Positions 8,326 to 20,576 are shown, counted from the stretch's first letter. The stretch: DNA of 28,369 bases from Anaerolineales bacterium UBA7227 (GCA_002473085.1 DKTP01000181.1:1-28369), one strand, 5' to 3'. Made by a program: numbers and translations. The notes: generated by a model not told the origin, from the sequence alone.

Positions 8326-8863
8326 GACCAAACTCCTTTTCAGGGGTCTGAACGAGAAAATGCCGCAGGGCGGCGAGCAGCCAGAAATATGGATTTTCGG
8401 ATTGCGCTCCGAACGTTCGAAGCATTTTTTCGAGCGCGGGGATCAGCCCGCTGTTCAACAACGCCTGGCAGAATTCGCCCTCACGGTTGGCCGCGTCCAG
8501 CCCCAGAAAGCGCAAGACAACGGATAGATGGTCGGGCAGTTCCTGCCCGGCGGAAAAGCCGAAGGCGCGGTAGGCTTCGTTCAGCTGCGCCATGAACGCC
8601 CCGCGCTTGTAACTCTCTCCAAACAGGTGATAGCCGATGTATGGATAGCAGACCGGCTGCATATCGAAGGTCGCGGTATAGAGTTCCTTGAGCTTTTCTA
8701 ACTCGTATTGCCGCGCGCGGCAGAGAAAACCTTCCAGGGCCGCGGCCGCCTCAGGGTGGGATTCGCCCAGCTGGGCGCGGCAACCCTCTGCCCGCGACGG
8801 AATCGAAGCGGCCGGATACGCCAACAGGTCCGCGAAGGAAGCGAACAAATCTCCGTTGGGCAT
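8318..8863 (-). CDS. narJ: Nitrate reductase assembly chaperone (delta subunit)
   Basis: A 181-residue soluble helical protein of the NarJ/TorD chaperone superfamily. Recognisable stretches are FASFADLLAYP at the N-terminus, LKELYTATFDM, and the PVCYPYIGYHLFGESYKRGAFMA block near residue 70. NarJ proteins bind apo-NarG and help insert the molybdenum cofactor before membrane attachment. The ATG at 8863 is chosen, with GAGG 9 bases upstream; a GTG two codons earlier overlaps the narH stop as GTGA and is a possible alternative. The protein is somewhat shorter than E. coli NarJ. It lies between narH and narI as in the standard operon. Confidence 0.93.
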   Translation of the reverse strand: MPNGDLFASFADLLAYPAASIPSRAEGCRAQLGESHPEAAAALEGFLCRARQYELEKLKELYTATFDMQPVCYPYIGYHLFGESYKRGAFMAQLNEAYRAFGFSAGQELPDHLSVVLRFLGLDAANREGEFCQALLNSGLIPALEKMLRTFGAQSENPYFWLLAALRHFLVQTPEKEFGHA

Positions 8864-8865
8864 GG

Positions 8866-10356
<1,491 letters not shown>

Positions 10357-10374
10357 AATTGAATTCCTTTTTCG

Positions 10375-10430
10375 CCACGAAGGGCGCAAAGCGTCACAAA
10401 GGAAAATTCAAAGGCTTTTACTTTGTGACC
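10375..10430. repeat. CACAAAG-type repeat and hairpin in the narG-narH gap
   Basis: The gap carries the serial motifs CACGAAGGG, CGCAAAG and CACAAAGG, with an inverted repeat GTCACAAAG (10393-10401) and CTTTGTGAC (10421-10429) around a 19-base loop. This wording resembles intergenic repeats known from several environmental phyla. It could form an mRNA hairpin between narG and narH. Confidence 0.6.
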
Positions 10431-10446
10431 TTCATGGTTAAAGTTT

Positions 10447-14075
<3,629 letters not shown>

Positions 14076-14079
<4 letters not shown>

Positions 14080-14654
14080 GGCAACTCCTTTTCTGCGGTC
14101 TTCACCAGCGCTCCCCGCACGCTCCGCAAACGATTACGATAGATAAATCCCAGAAACGCCGCGATCGCCACAAACCCCACCAGGCTGACGGCGACGACCA
14201 TCGGCTCTTTATCGACCTCGACCTGTCCCACAGACGCGTTCAAAAAAGCGATCAGGTCGGCCTGCTCGCTCGCGGTCAGCGGATGTTCGGCATAGATGGG
14301 TTCCATCACCGGGGAGATCTTCGGCTCGGAATTCGAAAGGACCGAGACCAGCTCGGCTTGATTCAATCGAGTTGAAACGTCGGTCAGGTTCGGCCCCATC
14401 GCCCCGCCGCCGAGCAGTCCGTTATCTCCCACACTGTGACATCCCATGCAGGGCGGGCCGCCGTTTTGCAAATGAACGTAGCCCATAAAGAGGTCTCGTC
14501 CGTTTTCGATATGTCCCTCCGCGGCGACCGGGGCAGGATCTGGCTGCGCGGCTTTTCGTTCGGGCGCGGGGCTGCATCCAAACAGGAAAAGCGCCAGCAG
14601 CGCGGCGGACAACAACGGCGTCTCCGCTTTGATTTTGACCTTGAGATGTTTCAT
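14076..14654 (-). CDS. Lipoprotein mono-haem cytochrome c, first gene of the nar operon
   Basis: A 192-residue protein with a lipoprotein signal ending in LFLFGC (lipid-bearing Cys at 27), a Pro/Ala-rich linker, and a class I cytochrome c domain with CMGCH and a downstream SPVMEPIY candidate Met ligand. A second membrane segment ([21 protein letters not shown]) lies near the C-terminus, followed by a basic tail, so the haem domain is tethered at both ends on the outer face. The stop overlaps the narG start (ATGA). AGGAG lies 12 bases before the ATG. It resembles NarC-like cytochromes in some nar operons. It could exchange electrons with NarI or with other outer-face haem proteins; that route is inference. 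Confidence 0.88.
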
Positions 14655-14720
14655 TGGTTTCTCAAACTCCTGATCTCAATTTGATTGGAAACGATTATCG
14701 AAACGCGCAGCATTGCCGTA

Positions 14721-14749
14721 ATTATATGTGATAAATCGAACAATGTCTC
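14721..14749 (-). promoter_or_regulatory. Candidate promoter of the cytochrome c-narGHJI operon
   Basis: On the minus strand GAGACA (14749-14744) and TATAAT (14726-14721) are separated by exactly 17 bases, giving a leader of about 60 bases before the ATG at 14654. The spacer holds an imperfect Crp-type palindrome, TGTTC-N6-TCACA (14742-14727). No perfect Fnr site TTGAT-N4-ATCAA and no obvious NarL heptamer pair were found by eye. Confidence 0.5.
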
Positions 14750-14804
14750 GCCCAGTTTAATGGAAAAGCCAGCGAAACGACCATCCTGCCATATCCTGCC
14801 TTTG

Positions 14805-14860
14805 GAATGAAAAAAGAGTGATTTCGCAATCACTCTTTTTCTTCGGAAGAATTAGTTCCA
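14805..14860. repeat. Dispersed intergenic element, copy B
   Basis: About 56 bases that match 892-948 in the same orientation. Shared blocks are GAATGAAAAAAGA, GATTTCGC and AAGAATTAGTTCCA. This copy has a perfect hairpin at its centre, listed separately. It begins just after the stop of the response regulator gene. Confidence 0.65.
14811..14840. terminator. Bidirectional intrinsic terminator after the response regulator gene
   Basis: A perfect 13-bp stem (AAAAAGAGTGATT and AATCACTCTTTTT) with loop TCGC. In the minus sense it starts about 25 bases after the response regulator stop and ends in a run of T, so it should separate the regulatory operon from the nar operon. It forms the core of repeat copy B. 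Confidence 0.8.
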
Positions 14861-14864
14861 ACGG

Positions 14865-15515
14865 CTATAGCATCCCTTTGGTGTGCGCCGTCTTTGCGGC
14901 CTCGCGCCGCGTGCGGACGTGGAGTTTCGACAGGATGTTGCGGACGTGCGTCTTGACCGTGTTCAGGCTGATGTTGAGCGCGGCGGCGATCTCCTTGTCT
15001 GTCGCGCCCTCCGCCACTTTCGTCAATACCTGCTGTTCGCGGTCCGTCAATGCGCCGTCTTCCTCTGGTTCGCCCGCGCCCTGCCTGCTCAAGCGACGGA
15101 ACTCCTTTAACATGCGGCCTGCCAGCGCCGGCGAGATGGCCGCCTCGCCGTGCAGCGCGCCGCGCAGCATCGCCAGCATGTCTTGCGAGCGGATCTCTTT
15201 CAGCAAATATCCTTGCGCGCCGTTCCGCAGCGCCTCGAAAAGCTTGTCGTCGTCGTCGCGCACCGTCAACATGACGATGATCGCCTCGGGCAGGGTTTGT
15301 TTGATCTGCTGCGTCGCCTCCAGACCGTCCATGCCGGGCATTTGGACGTCCATCAGGATCAGGTCGGGCTTTAACTCCTGCGCTTTGACGAGGGCTTCCA
15401 GGCCGTCGCTGGCCTCTCCCACCACCCGCATGTCGGGCTGGGAGTTGATGATGCCCGCCAGCCCCTCGCGGAACAGCGCGTGGTCATCGGACAATAGTAC
15501 GCGGACTCGGTTCAT
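14865..15515 (-). CDS. NarL/FixJ-family response regulator
   Basis: A 216-residue protein with an N-terminal receiver (acidic pair D10-D11, phospho-acceptor D56 in PDLILMDVQMPGMDG, and the Lys of YLLKE) and a C-terminal LuxR-type helix-turn-helix (LTDREQQVLTKVAEGATDKE...SLNTVKTHVRNILSKL). It should be phosphorylated by the adjacent kinase and then bind DNA as a dimer. The ATG at 15515 overlaps the end of the kinase gene by 32 bases; it is chosen because the first receiver strand starts at residue 3. Orientation and position directly upstream of the nar operon suggest that nitrate reductase is a target, although no clear NarL-type site was seen there. The gene ends at a strong terminator. Confidence 0.93.
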   Translation of the reverse strand: MNRVRVLLSDDHALFREGLAGIINSQPDMRVVGEASDGLEALVKAQELKPDLILMDVQMPGMDGLEATQQIKQTLPEAIIVMLTVRDDDDKLFEALRNGAQGYLLKEIRSQDMLAMLRGALHGEAAISPALAGRMLKEFRRLSRQGAGEPEEDGALTDREQQVLTKVAEGATDKEIAAALNISLNTVKTHVRNILSKLHVRTRREAAKTAHTKGML

Positions 15516-17433
15516 TGTGTTGCGCCTCCAACGGCCACGCCAGGCGGACGCGGGTCCCGCGTCCCGGCGCGGACCGAATCTCGACCCTCCCGCCAATATG
15601 TTCGGCGCGCGCCCGCATGATCTGTAGGCCGAAATGTCCCTGCGGCTCGGGCCTGGATATATCGAATCCCTTTCCGTCATCCTCGACCGCCACGAAGCAG
15701 CGATTGTCGTCCTGCCCCATCTGCACCGAGACGCGGCCGGCCTCGGCGTGGCTGACGGCATTTTTGAGCGCCTCGCGCGTAATGTGCAGGATCTGTTCAA
15801 GCGTTTGGCGCGAGCAGGGAATTTCCCCGTCTGTGAGATTCTCCCATTCGACGGCCAGGTCGTGCCTTTTGCCAAAGTCCAAAACCAGCGAGCGGACTTG
15901 CTCCGCCAGGCCTCTCCGCAGGGGCGACTCGTCCATCAGTTGGTCAATCGCCTGCCGCACGTCGCCGGTCGCGTGGCGGATCGCCTGCCGCGCCTGCTCC
16001 AGTTTCTCCAACGCGCCCCGCTTCTGTCCATCCTCCAGGAAATTTACCACCTGGTCGGTCATCATGCCCAGGTAGCTCAGGGTTTGGGCGAGGCCGTCGT
16101 GCATCTCCGCCGCGATGCGCCTGCGCTCTTCCAGCGTGGCCACGCGTTCGGCCTGCGCGAAGAGACGGGCGTTTTCCAGGGCGATGGCGGCGACATTCGC
16201 CAGCTTGGTCAGCATATCCGCAGACTCGGCGGCGAAGTGATCTTGCGACGGACTGCCCACGCACAACGCGCCGATCACGCGGTCGCCGATCCGCAGGGGC
16301 GCGGCCAGGTGGCTGACGCGATACTCTTCCGTGAGCATGTGACATCCGCCCCGGCAGCGATCCGCTCCGCAGAGCATGGCGTATTCGCCGGTCAGCACCG
16401 CGTTTGCAAATTCCTCGTTGGCGGGTACGGTCTCTCCAACAACCGCGCTTTGCGGACCGCTCACCGCTTGTAGTTTCAGCCAATGCCGGTTGGAGTCCAC
16501 CAGGCAGAGGGAGGCCACTTCGCCGCCAAGCAATGCGCGCGCCTTTTCCGTGACCGAGTCCAGCACTTGCTGGATGTTGAGCCGCGAGGAAATTTCCCGG
16601 CTGACTTCGTTGAGGGTTTCGAGTTCCCGCGTGCGCCGGGCGACGCGCTGTTCAAGCGTGACGTTCCATCGGACGAGTTCCTGGCGCGCGGCGCGGAGGC
16701 GGGAGCGCATCTCGTCGAACGCCTGCGACAAGGCCCGCATCTCTACCGGACCTTCGACGCGCACCGGCGTATCGAGGTCGTTCTCGCCCAAACGTTTCGC
16801 GGCAAAACCCAACGACTGAAGCGGCCTCAGCAATGAGCGGCGCGTGATCCACGCGCCGGTCGCCAGCAAAGCCAGCGCGCAGGCCAAAAACGTGACTTGT
16901 ACGATTCGCAAGCGGTTCAGTTTGGCGGCGGAAACCGCCTCGTACCTGCGCACGACCAGGTCCGCGTTTTTTACCAGGTCGCTGGTCTGCGCTTCGAGGA
17001 TGGTTTGCAGAGAGGCGGCGCCGGCTTCCGTCGGGGGGGCGAGCGCGTCCAGCGCGGCGCGGTATCGATTCCAGGCTGCCTCCTCGCCGTCCAGCGCGGC
17101 AAGCGTTTGCGGGTCGCGCGTGACCGGGAGGGCGATCGCGTCCTCGGTCAGGTAGGGCGCGCTTCCGCCGTTCCGCAGGGCGGATAATGTCTGTTGGAAA
17201 GTCAGCCTGGATTCCTGCAAAGCGTCCGCCGCCGATTCGTCCCCCTTTTGAGATTGAAGCGCCAGACGCGTCATCTGCTGCGCCAACATGCGCTGGCGGC
17301 CGGCCAGGTTGACGAGCAACGCGTCTCGCTGCTGGGTTTGCACGCCCCAATACGTGACCCCGACGGAAACGATCACCAGCAGGACGAATGCCGTGAATAA
17401 AATAATGAGTTGGGCTTGAAGTCGCTGGATCAT
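15484..17433 (-). CDS. NarX-like membrane sensor histidine kinase
   Basis: A 649-residue kinase. Membrane helix 1 lies at about residues 8-29, a PilJ/NarX-type sensor with NLAGRQRMLAQQMTR follows, then helix 2 near 176-197, HAMP, a short coiled coil, a GAF domain (about 285-430), HisKA_3 with the phospho-accepting H445 in AAEMHDGLAQT, and an HATPase domain ending near residue 635 (DDGKGFD, GHFGLQIM). The LAGRQRM box corresponds in type to the P-box that binds nitrate in NarX, so nitrate or nitrite is the likely signal. The GAF domain holds three close cysteines, C355, C360 and C364, a possible metal or redox site. The ATG at 17433 has no clear ribosome site but lies about 40 bases after a TATAAT. 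Partner is the response regulator it overlaps. Confidence 0.9.
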   Translation of the reverse strand: MIQRLQAQLIILFTAFVLLVIVSVGVTYWGVQTQQRDALLVNLAGRQRMLAQQMTRLALQSQKGDESAADALQESRLTFQQTLSALRNGGSAPYLTEDAIALPVTRDPQTLAALDGEEAAWNRYRAALDALAPPTEAGAASLQTILEAQTSDLVKNADLVVRRYEAVSAAKLNRLRIVQVTFLACALALLATGAWITRRSLLRPLQSLGFAAKRLGENDLDTPVRVEGPVEMRALSQAFDEMRSRLRAARQELVRWNVTLEQRVARRTRELETLNEVSREISSRLNIQQVLDSVTEKARALLGGEVASLCLVDSNRHWLKLQAVSGPQSAVVGETVPANEEFANAVLTGEYAMLCGADRCRGGCHMLTEEYRVSHLAAPLRIGDRVIGALCVGSPSQDHFAAESADMLTKLANVAAIALENARLFAQAERVATLEERRRIAAEMHDGLAQTLSYLGMMTDQVVNFLEDGQKRGALEKLEQARQAIRHATGDVRQAIDQLMDESPLRRGLAEQVRSLVLDFGKRHDLAVEWENLTDGEIPCSRQTLEQILHITREALKNAVSHAEAGRVSVQMGQDDNRCFVAVEDDGKGFDISRPEPQGHFGLQIMRARAEHIGGRVEIRSAPGRGTRVRLAWPLEAQHNEPSPRTIVR

Positions 17434-17471
17434 TTTGGAATCGTAAAACGCATATTGGACAAGACTGCTCC

Positions 17472-17477
17472 ATTATA
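17472..17477 (-). promoter_or_regulatory. Candidate -10 element for the sensor kinase operon
   Basis: Minus-strand TATAAT, preceded by ATG, in the 128-base gap between the divergent kinase and Crp/Fnr genes. It implies a leader of about 30 bases. No good -35 box is visible, which would suit an activated promoter. Confidence 0.5.
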
Positions 17478-17526
17478 CATTCAGTTTCGGAAAAACGACG
17501 AACGCCGGTTGGAATTGGCGGATTTC

Positions 17527-17555
17527 TTTCCAATTGTTTCAATTGGCGGTAAACT
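17527..17555 (+). promoter_or_regulatory. Candidate crp/fnr-gene promoter with a palindromic operator in the spacer
   Basis: TTTCCA (17527-17532) and TAAACT (17550-17555) are spaced by 17 bases. A perfect inverted repeat, CCAATTG-TTT-CAATTGG, fills 17530-17546 between them. The string AATTGGCGG also occurs twice, at 17513 and 17541. Transcription would start at or next to the ATG at 17562, and no ribosome site is visible, so the message may be leaderless. A protein bound to the palindrome would block this promoter; autoregulation is inference. Confidence 0.5.
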
Positions 17556-17561
17556 GGCTGC

Positions 17562-18278
17562 ATGTTCCGCCCCGCAACTCCTTCCAAATCCATGCTCCTT
17601 AAGCGCCTCCAGAATTTTGCTTTCCTGCGCGGCCTTCACGAGACGGCGCTTGTCCGCCTGGCGGACGCTTCCTCGTGGAAGGTGTATCCGCCTCATGCGG
17701 TGGTGTTTTGGGAGGGCAGCGTCGAATCGAATTTGTTCTATTTGCAATATGGGTCGTTGAAAGCGCTGAAGTCTTCGCCCGACGGACGTAAACAGGTGTT
17801 GAAGTTCATCAAGGCGGGCGAGATTTTCAACGAAGTGGGCGTGTTGGCAAAGCGGGCCAGCCCCGCCACTGCGGTTACGCTCGAGGAGTCGGGCGTCTGG
17901 TTGATTCCGCGTCACGCGCTGGAGGAGATTCTCCTGGCGCATCCGCAAAGCGCCATACAGATTATCGAGAATATGGCCGACCAGGTCATCAGTCTCGTGA
18001 CTCTTGCCGCGGACTTGTCGCTGAAAACCGTCGAGACGCGCTTCGTCGAACTCCTGCTGGAGCAGGCCGACGAGGGGGGCGCGATCGAGCGCGGCCGCTG
18101 GACAAGCCAGGCCGAGTTGGCCGCCCGCCTCGGCACTGTCCCCGACGTGTTGAGCCGCGTCGTCCGTGAATTGACGAAGGCGGGACTTATCGAAATGGAC
18201 AGGCAGCGCATCCAAATCCTGGACCAGGCGGGGCTGGCGGAGAGAGCGACGATTCATGGTGAGGAATCCCGCGCGTAA
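17562..18278 (+). CDS. Crp/Fnr-family transcription regulator without cysteines
   Basis: A 238-residue regulator with an N-terminal cyclic-nucleotide-binding fold (FLRGLHETAL... YLQYGSLKALKSSPDGRKQVLKFIKAGEIFNEVG) and a C-terminal helix-turn-helix (WTSQAELAARLGTVPDVLSRVVRELTKAGLIEM). No cysteine occurs in the whole protein, so it cannot carry the Fnr iron-sulphur cluster; sensing by haem, by a small ligand or through NO is possible. In the recognition helix, D-V-L-S-R lines up with E-T-I-S-R of Fnr, so its site may be Fnr-like. The ATG at 17562 is taken; a second in-frame ATG lies 10 codons later, and neither has a ribosome site. It is divergent from the sensor kinase and heads a group with a cupin and haem-type membrane proteins. 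Confidence 0.9.
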   Translation: MFRPATPSKSMLLKRLQNFAFLRGLHETALVRLADASSWKVYPPHAVVFWEGSVESNLFYLQYGSLKALKSSPDGRKQVLKFIKAGEIFNEVGVLAKRASPATAVTLEESGVWLIPRHALEEILLAHPQSAIQIIENMADQVISLVTLAADLSLKTVETRFVELLLEQADEGGAIERGRWTSQAELAARLGTVPDVLSRVVRELTKAGLIEMDRQRIQILDQAGLAERATIHGEESRA

Positions 18279-18293
18279 AAGCCTCTCCAAAAA

Positions 18294-18309
18294 CCCGACA
18301 AAAGTCGGG
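18294..18309 (-). terminator. Small hairpin oriented like a leftward terminator
   Basis: CCCGAC, loop AAAA, GTCGGG. The T run (TTTTT) follows the stem only in the minus sense, yet the genes to the right are on the plus strand. It may limit antisense transcription or be a plain mRNA hairpin between the regulator and cupin genes. Confidence 0.4.
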
Positions 18310-18358
18310 GCGCGGAATGGGGAAGACGCGTACAGTTGGGCATCTCGAAAGGACATCC

Positions 18359-18670
18359 ATGCCCAACATCTATTTTCCCGATCTTAAATCCAAAGCCGTC
18401 TTCGCGCCTGACGGGCCCAAACCCCAATTCCTGTTCGACGCGCCGCAGTTCAAGGCATTGGTGGTGGGACTCGAAGCCGGACAGCAGATCCCCATCCATC
18501 CCGGCGAGGCCGCCATGTACCACTTTCTCGAAGGCGAGGGCTTGATGACCGTTGACGATGAAACCTTCGACGTCAAACCGGGCGTCACGGTCATCGCGCC
18601 AGGCGGAGCAAAGCGCGGCGTCAACGCCAAAACGCGCATCGTCTTCCTCGGCTCGAAAGGCGAGTCGTAA
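18359..18670 (+). CDS. Small single-domain cupin protein
   Basis: A 103-residue protein that fits one cupin barrel: IPIHPGEAAMYHFLEGEG forms the first motif with two His and a Glu that could bind a metal, and VKPGVTVIAPGGAKRG the second, although the usual second-motif His is absent. The substrate is unknown. The ATG at 18359 is chosen because AAAGGA lies 5 bases upstream; an in-frame ATG 14 codons earlier has no such site. It lies 80 bases after the Crp/Fnr gene and 58 bases before a haem-type membrane protein. Small cupins near nitrogen-oxide genes may be stress or metal-binding proteins; no specific role can be given. Confidence 0.8.
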   Translation: MPNIYFPDLKSKAVFAPDGPKPQFLFDAPQFKALVVGLEAGQQIPIHPGEAAMYHFLEGEGLMTVDDETFDVKPGVTVIAPGGAKRGVNAKTRIVFLGSKGES

Positions 18671-18690
18671 TCTCATAATGCCGCGTAATA

Positions 18691-18712
18691 GACGCTCTCC
18701 AGCGTCGGTTTT
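18691..18712 (+). terminator. Weak hairpin with short T run before the membrane protein gene
   Basis: GACGCT, loop CTCC, AGCGTC, then GGTTTT in the 58-base gap between the cupin and the next gene. A 6-bp stem with four T residues would be a leaky terminator or attenuator that sets expression of the downstream gene. Confidence 0.35.
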
Positions 18713-18728
18713 CGCCAAAGGAAACATC

Positions 18729-19910
18729 ATGTCCATTCCCTATCTCATCACCACCCTGCTCTACACATTCGTCGCCATCCTCGCGGCGGCGGACGCGTCC
18801 TTCGTCAGTTTGAACCTGCTTGCCGCGTTTCCCGCCTTGCGCTGGGTGCGCGTCCACTTCATCACGCTTGGGATTCTCTCCCAGGTTATCTTTGGACTTT
18901 TGCCCGGACTCGTCGCCTCGCTCGCCAAAAAGCAGAAACCCGCCTTCCGCTGGGACATCTGGTTGACTCTCAACATGGGCTTCATCGCGCTGCTCGCGGG
19001 ATTCTCCGGGGTCAATCACGCCATGATCTTCACGGGCGGCACGCTCATCTTCATCGCGGCGACCCTGCTTTTCGTCCAACTTTGGAACATGCGCGGCGGC
19101 AACGCGCCTGCCTCTCTCAAATTCTACATCGCCGGCATATTCTACCTGCTCGTCGGCATCATCGTCGGCACGGGATTATGGCTCAACTGGAGCGAGGCCC
19201 TCTATATCAAGGTCCCGCTCGAAGTGCATATCCACGCCAACTCGTGGGGCTTCATGTCGCTGGTCTTCGCGGGCCTGCTGGTGGACTTCATCCCGATGAT
19301 CACGGGACGCGCGCTCGGCTCGCCGAAGACCGTCACTGCGATCTTTTGGAGCATGGCGCTCGGCGCGTTTTTCCTCGTTCTCGGACCCTGGCTGGGCGGC
19401 AACCTGCCCGCGACCGTCACGGGGTTGATCCTCCACCTCGGCTCGACGATCTGGCTCATCGTCCTGATGGGACGCGCCCTCCAATCCAGCGGACGGCTCT
19501 CCAGCGCGGGCGGCTGGCACTTGCTCGCTTCGTACATCTGGATTCTGCTTCCCGTCCTCATCGCCCCGCTGATCCTGACTCATTTCATCGCGGGCGGACC
19601 CGTCGAAGCGACTGCGCCTCAACCCTTAGTGTATGGCTGGATTCTACAATTCGGCATCGCCCTCATCCCGTACATCGCGCGGCGAACTTTCCTCAAGGAG
19701 GAGAATCCGCAGTTGGGCGGATGCTGGGGCAGTCTCGCCGCCATCACATTCGGCGGCCTCCTAATCTGGGTCAGCATCTTCATCCCCGCTCCCGTCAAGG
19801 GCATCCTGTATGGCATCGGTTTCGCGCTCTACGCCCTGGCGCTGGTCCATCCCATGAAGGAGATGTTCGAGATTGTACGGGATGGTTTGAAGAAGCACGA
19901 ACTGGCGTAG
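18729..19910 (+). CDS. Polytopic haem-copper-oxidase/NnrS-like membrane protein
   Basis: A 393-residue protein with about twelve hydrophobic segments. Two segments carry the His/Gly pattern seen at 1005-2890: VHFITLGILSQVIFGLLPG near residue 47 and EVHIHANSWGFMSLVFAG near the middle, the latter followed by FIPMITG. This resembles helices that bind haem in subunit I of haem-copper oxidases and in NnrS. No catalytic oxidase set (Cu-site His cluster) could be identified by eye, so it is not called an oxidase. The ATG at 18729 is chosen for AAAGGA 6 bases upstream. It ends 33 bases before a strong terminator. Co-location with the Crp/Fnr gene suggests a regulated role in NO tolerance or anaerobic electron transfer, which is inference. 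Confidence 0.75.
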   Translation: MSIPYLITTLLYTFVAILAAADASFVSLNLLAAFPALRWVRVHFITLGILSQVIFGLLPGLVASLAKKQKPAFRWDIWLTLNMGFIALLAGFSGVNHAMIFTGGTLIFIAATLLFVQLWNMRGGNAPASLKFYIAGIFYLLVGIIVGTGLWLNWSEALYIKVPLEVHIHANSWGFMSLVFAGLLVDFIPMITGRALGSPKTVTAIFWSMALGAFFLVLGPWLGGNLPATVTGLILHLGSTIWLIVLMGRALQSSGRLSSAGGWHLLASYIWILLPVLIAPLILTHFIAGGPVEATAPQPLVYGWILQFGIALIPYIARRTFLKEENPQLGGCWGSLAAITFGGLLIWVSIFIPAPVKGILYGIGFALYALALVHPMKEMFEIVRDGLKKHELA

Positions 19911-19942
19911 GATCACGCGCCTCAATTCATCTTGTAAGCAGG

Positions 19943-19985
19943 AAAAGAGGAACCAGATTTTTGCGAGAGATCTGGTTTCTCTTTT
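19943..19985. terminator. Intrinsic terminator after the membrane protein gene
   Basis: A 16-bp stem (AAAAGAGGAACCAGAT paired with ATCTGGTTTCTCTTTT, one G-T wobble) with an 11-base loop. The arms end in A and T runs, so it can stop transcription in both directions. Confidence 0.85.
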
Positions 19986-19998
19986 CCCAGCCTGCCTG

Positions 19999-20004
19999 TA
20001 TAAT
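19999..20004 (+). promoter_or_regulatory. Candidate -10 element for the cytochrome b561 gene
   Basis: A consensus TATAAT directly after the terminator, 28 bases before the ATG at 20033. It would leave a short leader that holds the ribosome site AAGGAG. No convincing -35 box is visible. Confidence 0.55.
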
Positions 20005-20032
20005 CCCCTTAAATCACTTCAAGGAGTATCTC

Positions 20033-20563
20033 ATGTCGCAATCTGCCCCCGCCCGTTATAGTTCTCTGCAAGTCGCCTTTCACTGGTTGACTGCGATCCT
20101 GGTCTTCGGCGCTTTCATCTTCGGAAAATATTCCAATTCCCTGCCGAACGATTCAAGCGAGATCGCGCCGCTTCGGATCCACATGGCTCTGGGCATCGCC
20201 ATCCTTCTTGTGATCGTCCTGCGATTTGTCACGCGGCTGCGGTCTCCGCGTCCCGCCTACGCTTCGACGGGATCCGCCTTCCTCGACGGGCTCGGCAAGT
20301 TCGTGCATTACGCGCTGTATGTCTTCATCTTCCTCATGGCCGTGAGCGGACTCGCGCTCTCCTTCCAGGCGGGACTGGCGAAAATTGTTTTTGGCGGGGT
20401 CGGCTCGCTGCCCGCGGACTTTTTCGACTTCGCGGCGCGCGCCCTGCATGGTTTCATCGCGCCAGCGCTGTTCCTGCTCATCCTGCTTCACATCGGCGGG
20501 GCGTTCTATCATCAGTTAATTCTCAAAGATAACTTGATCGCGCGCATGTCGTTTAAAAAATAG
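20033..20563 (+). CDS. Cytochrome b561-type membrane protein
   Basis: A 176-residue, four-helix di-haem membrane protein of the bacterial cytochrome b561 family. The opening RYSSLQVAFHWLTAILV is typical, and histidines sit in all four helices: FHWL, IHMALG, HYALYVF and the late LHGFIAPALFLLILLHIGG, with YHQ near the end. Such proteins pass electrons between the quinone pool and an acceptor, for example a cytochrome c or superoxide. AAGGAG lies 6 bases before the ATG. It has its own -10 element after a terminator, so it is probably transcribed separately from the Crp/Fnr group. It converges on the penicillin-binding protein gene, with stops 14 bases apart. Confidence 0.9.
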   Translation: MSQSAPARYSSLQVAFHWLTAILVFGAFIFGKYSNSLPNDSSEIAPLRIHMALGIAILLVIVLRFVTRLRSPRPAYASTGSAFLDGLGKFVHYALYVFIFLMAVSGLALSFQAGLAKIVFGGVGSLPADFFDFAARALHGFIAPALFLLILLHIGGAFYHQLILKDNLIARMSFKK

Positions 20564-20576
20564 CCGATCCTGTCCG

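Noticed and set aside
14655..14810. Fnr box or NarL heptamers in the nar promoter
   Set aside because: No TTGAT-N4-ATCAA palindrome within two mismatches and no paired TACYYMT heptamers were found by eye on either strand.
14651..14833. Small minus-strand reading frame upstream of the cytochrome c gene
   Set aside because: It is made from repeat copy B and promoter sequence; the similar peptide in copy A reflects the shared DNA, with no ribosome site or conserved extent.
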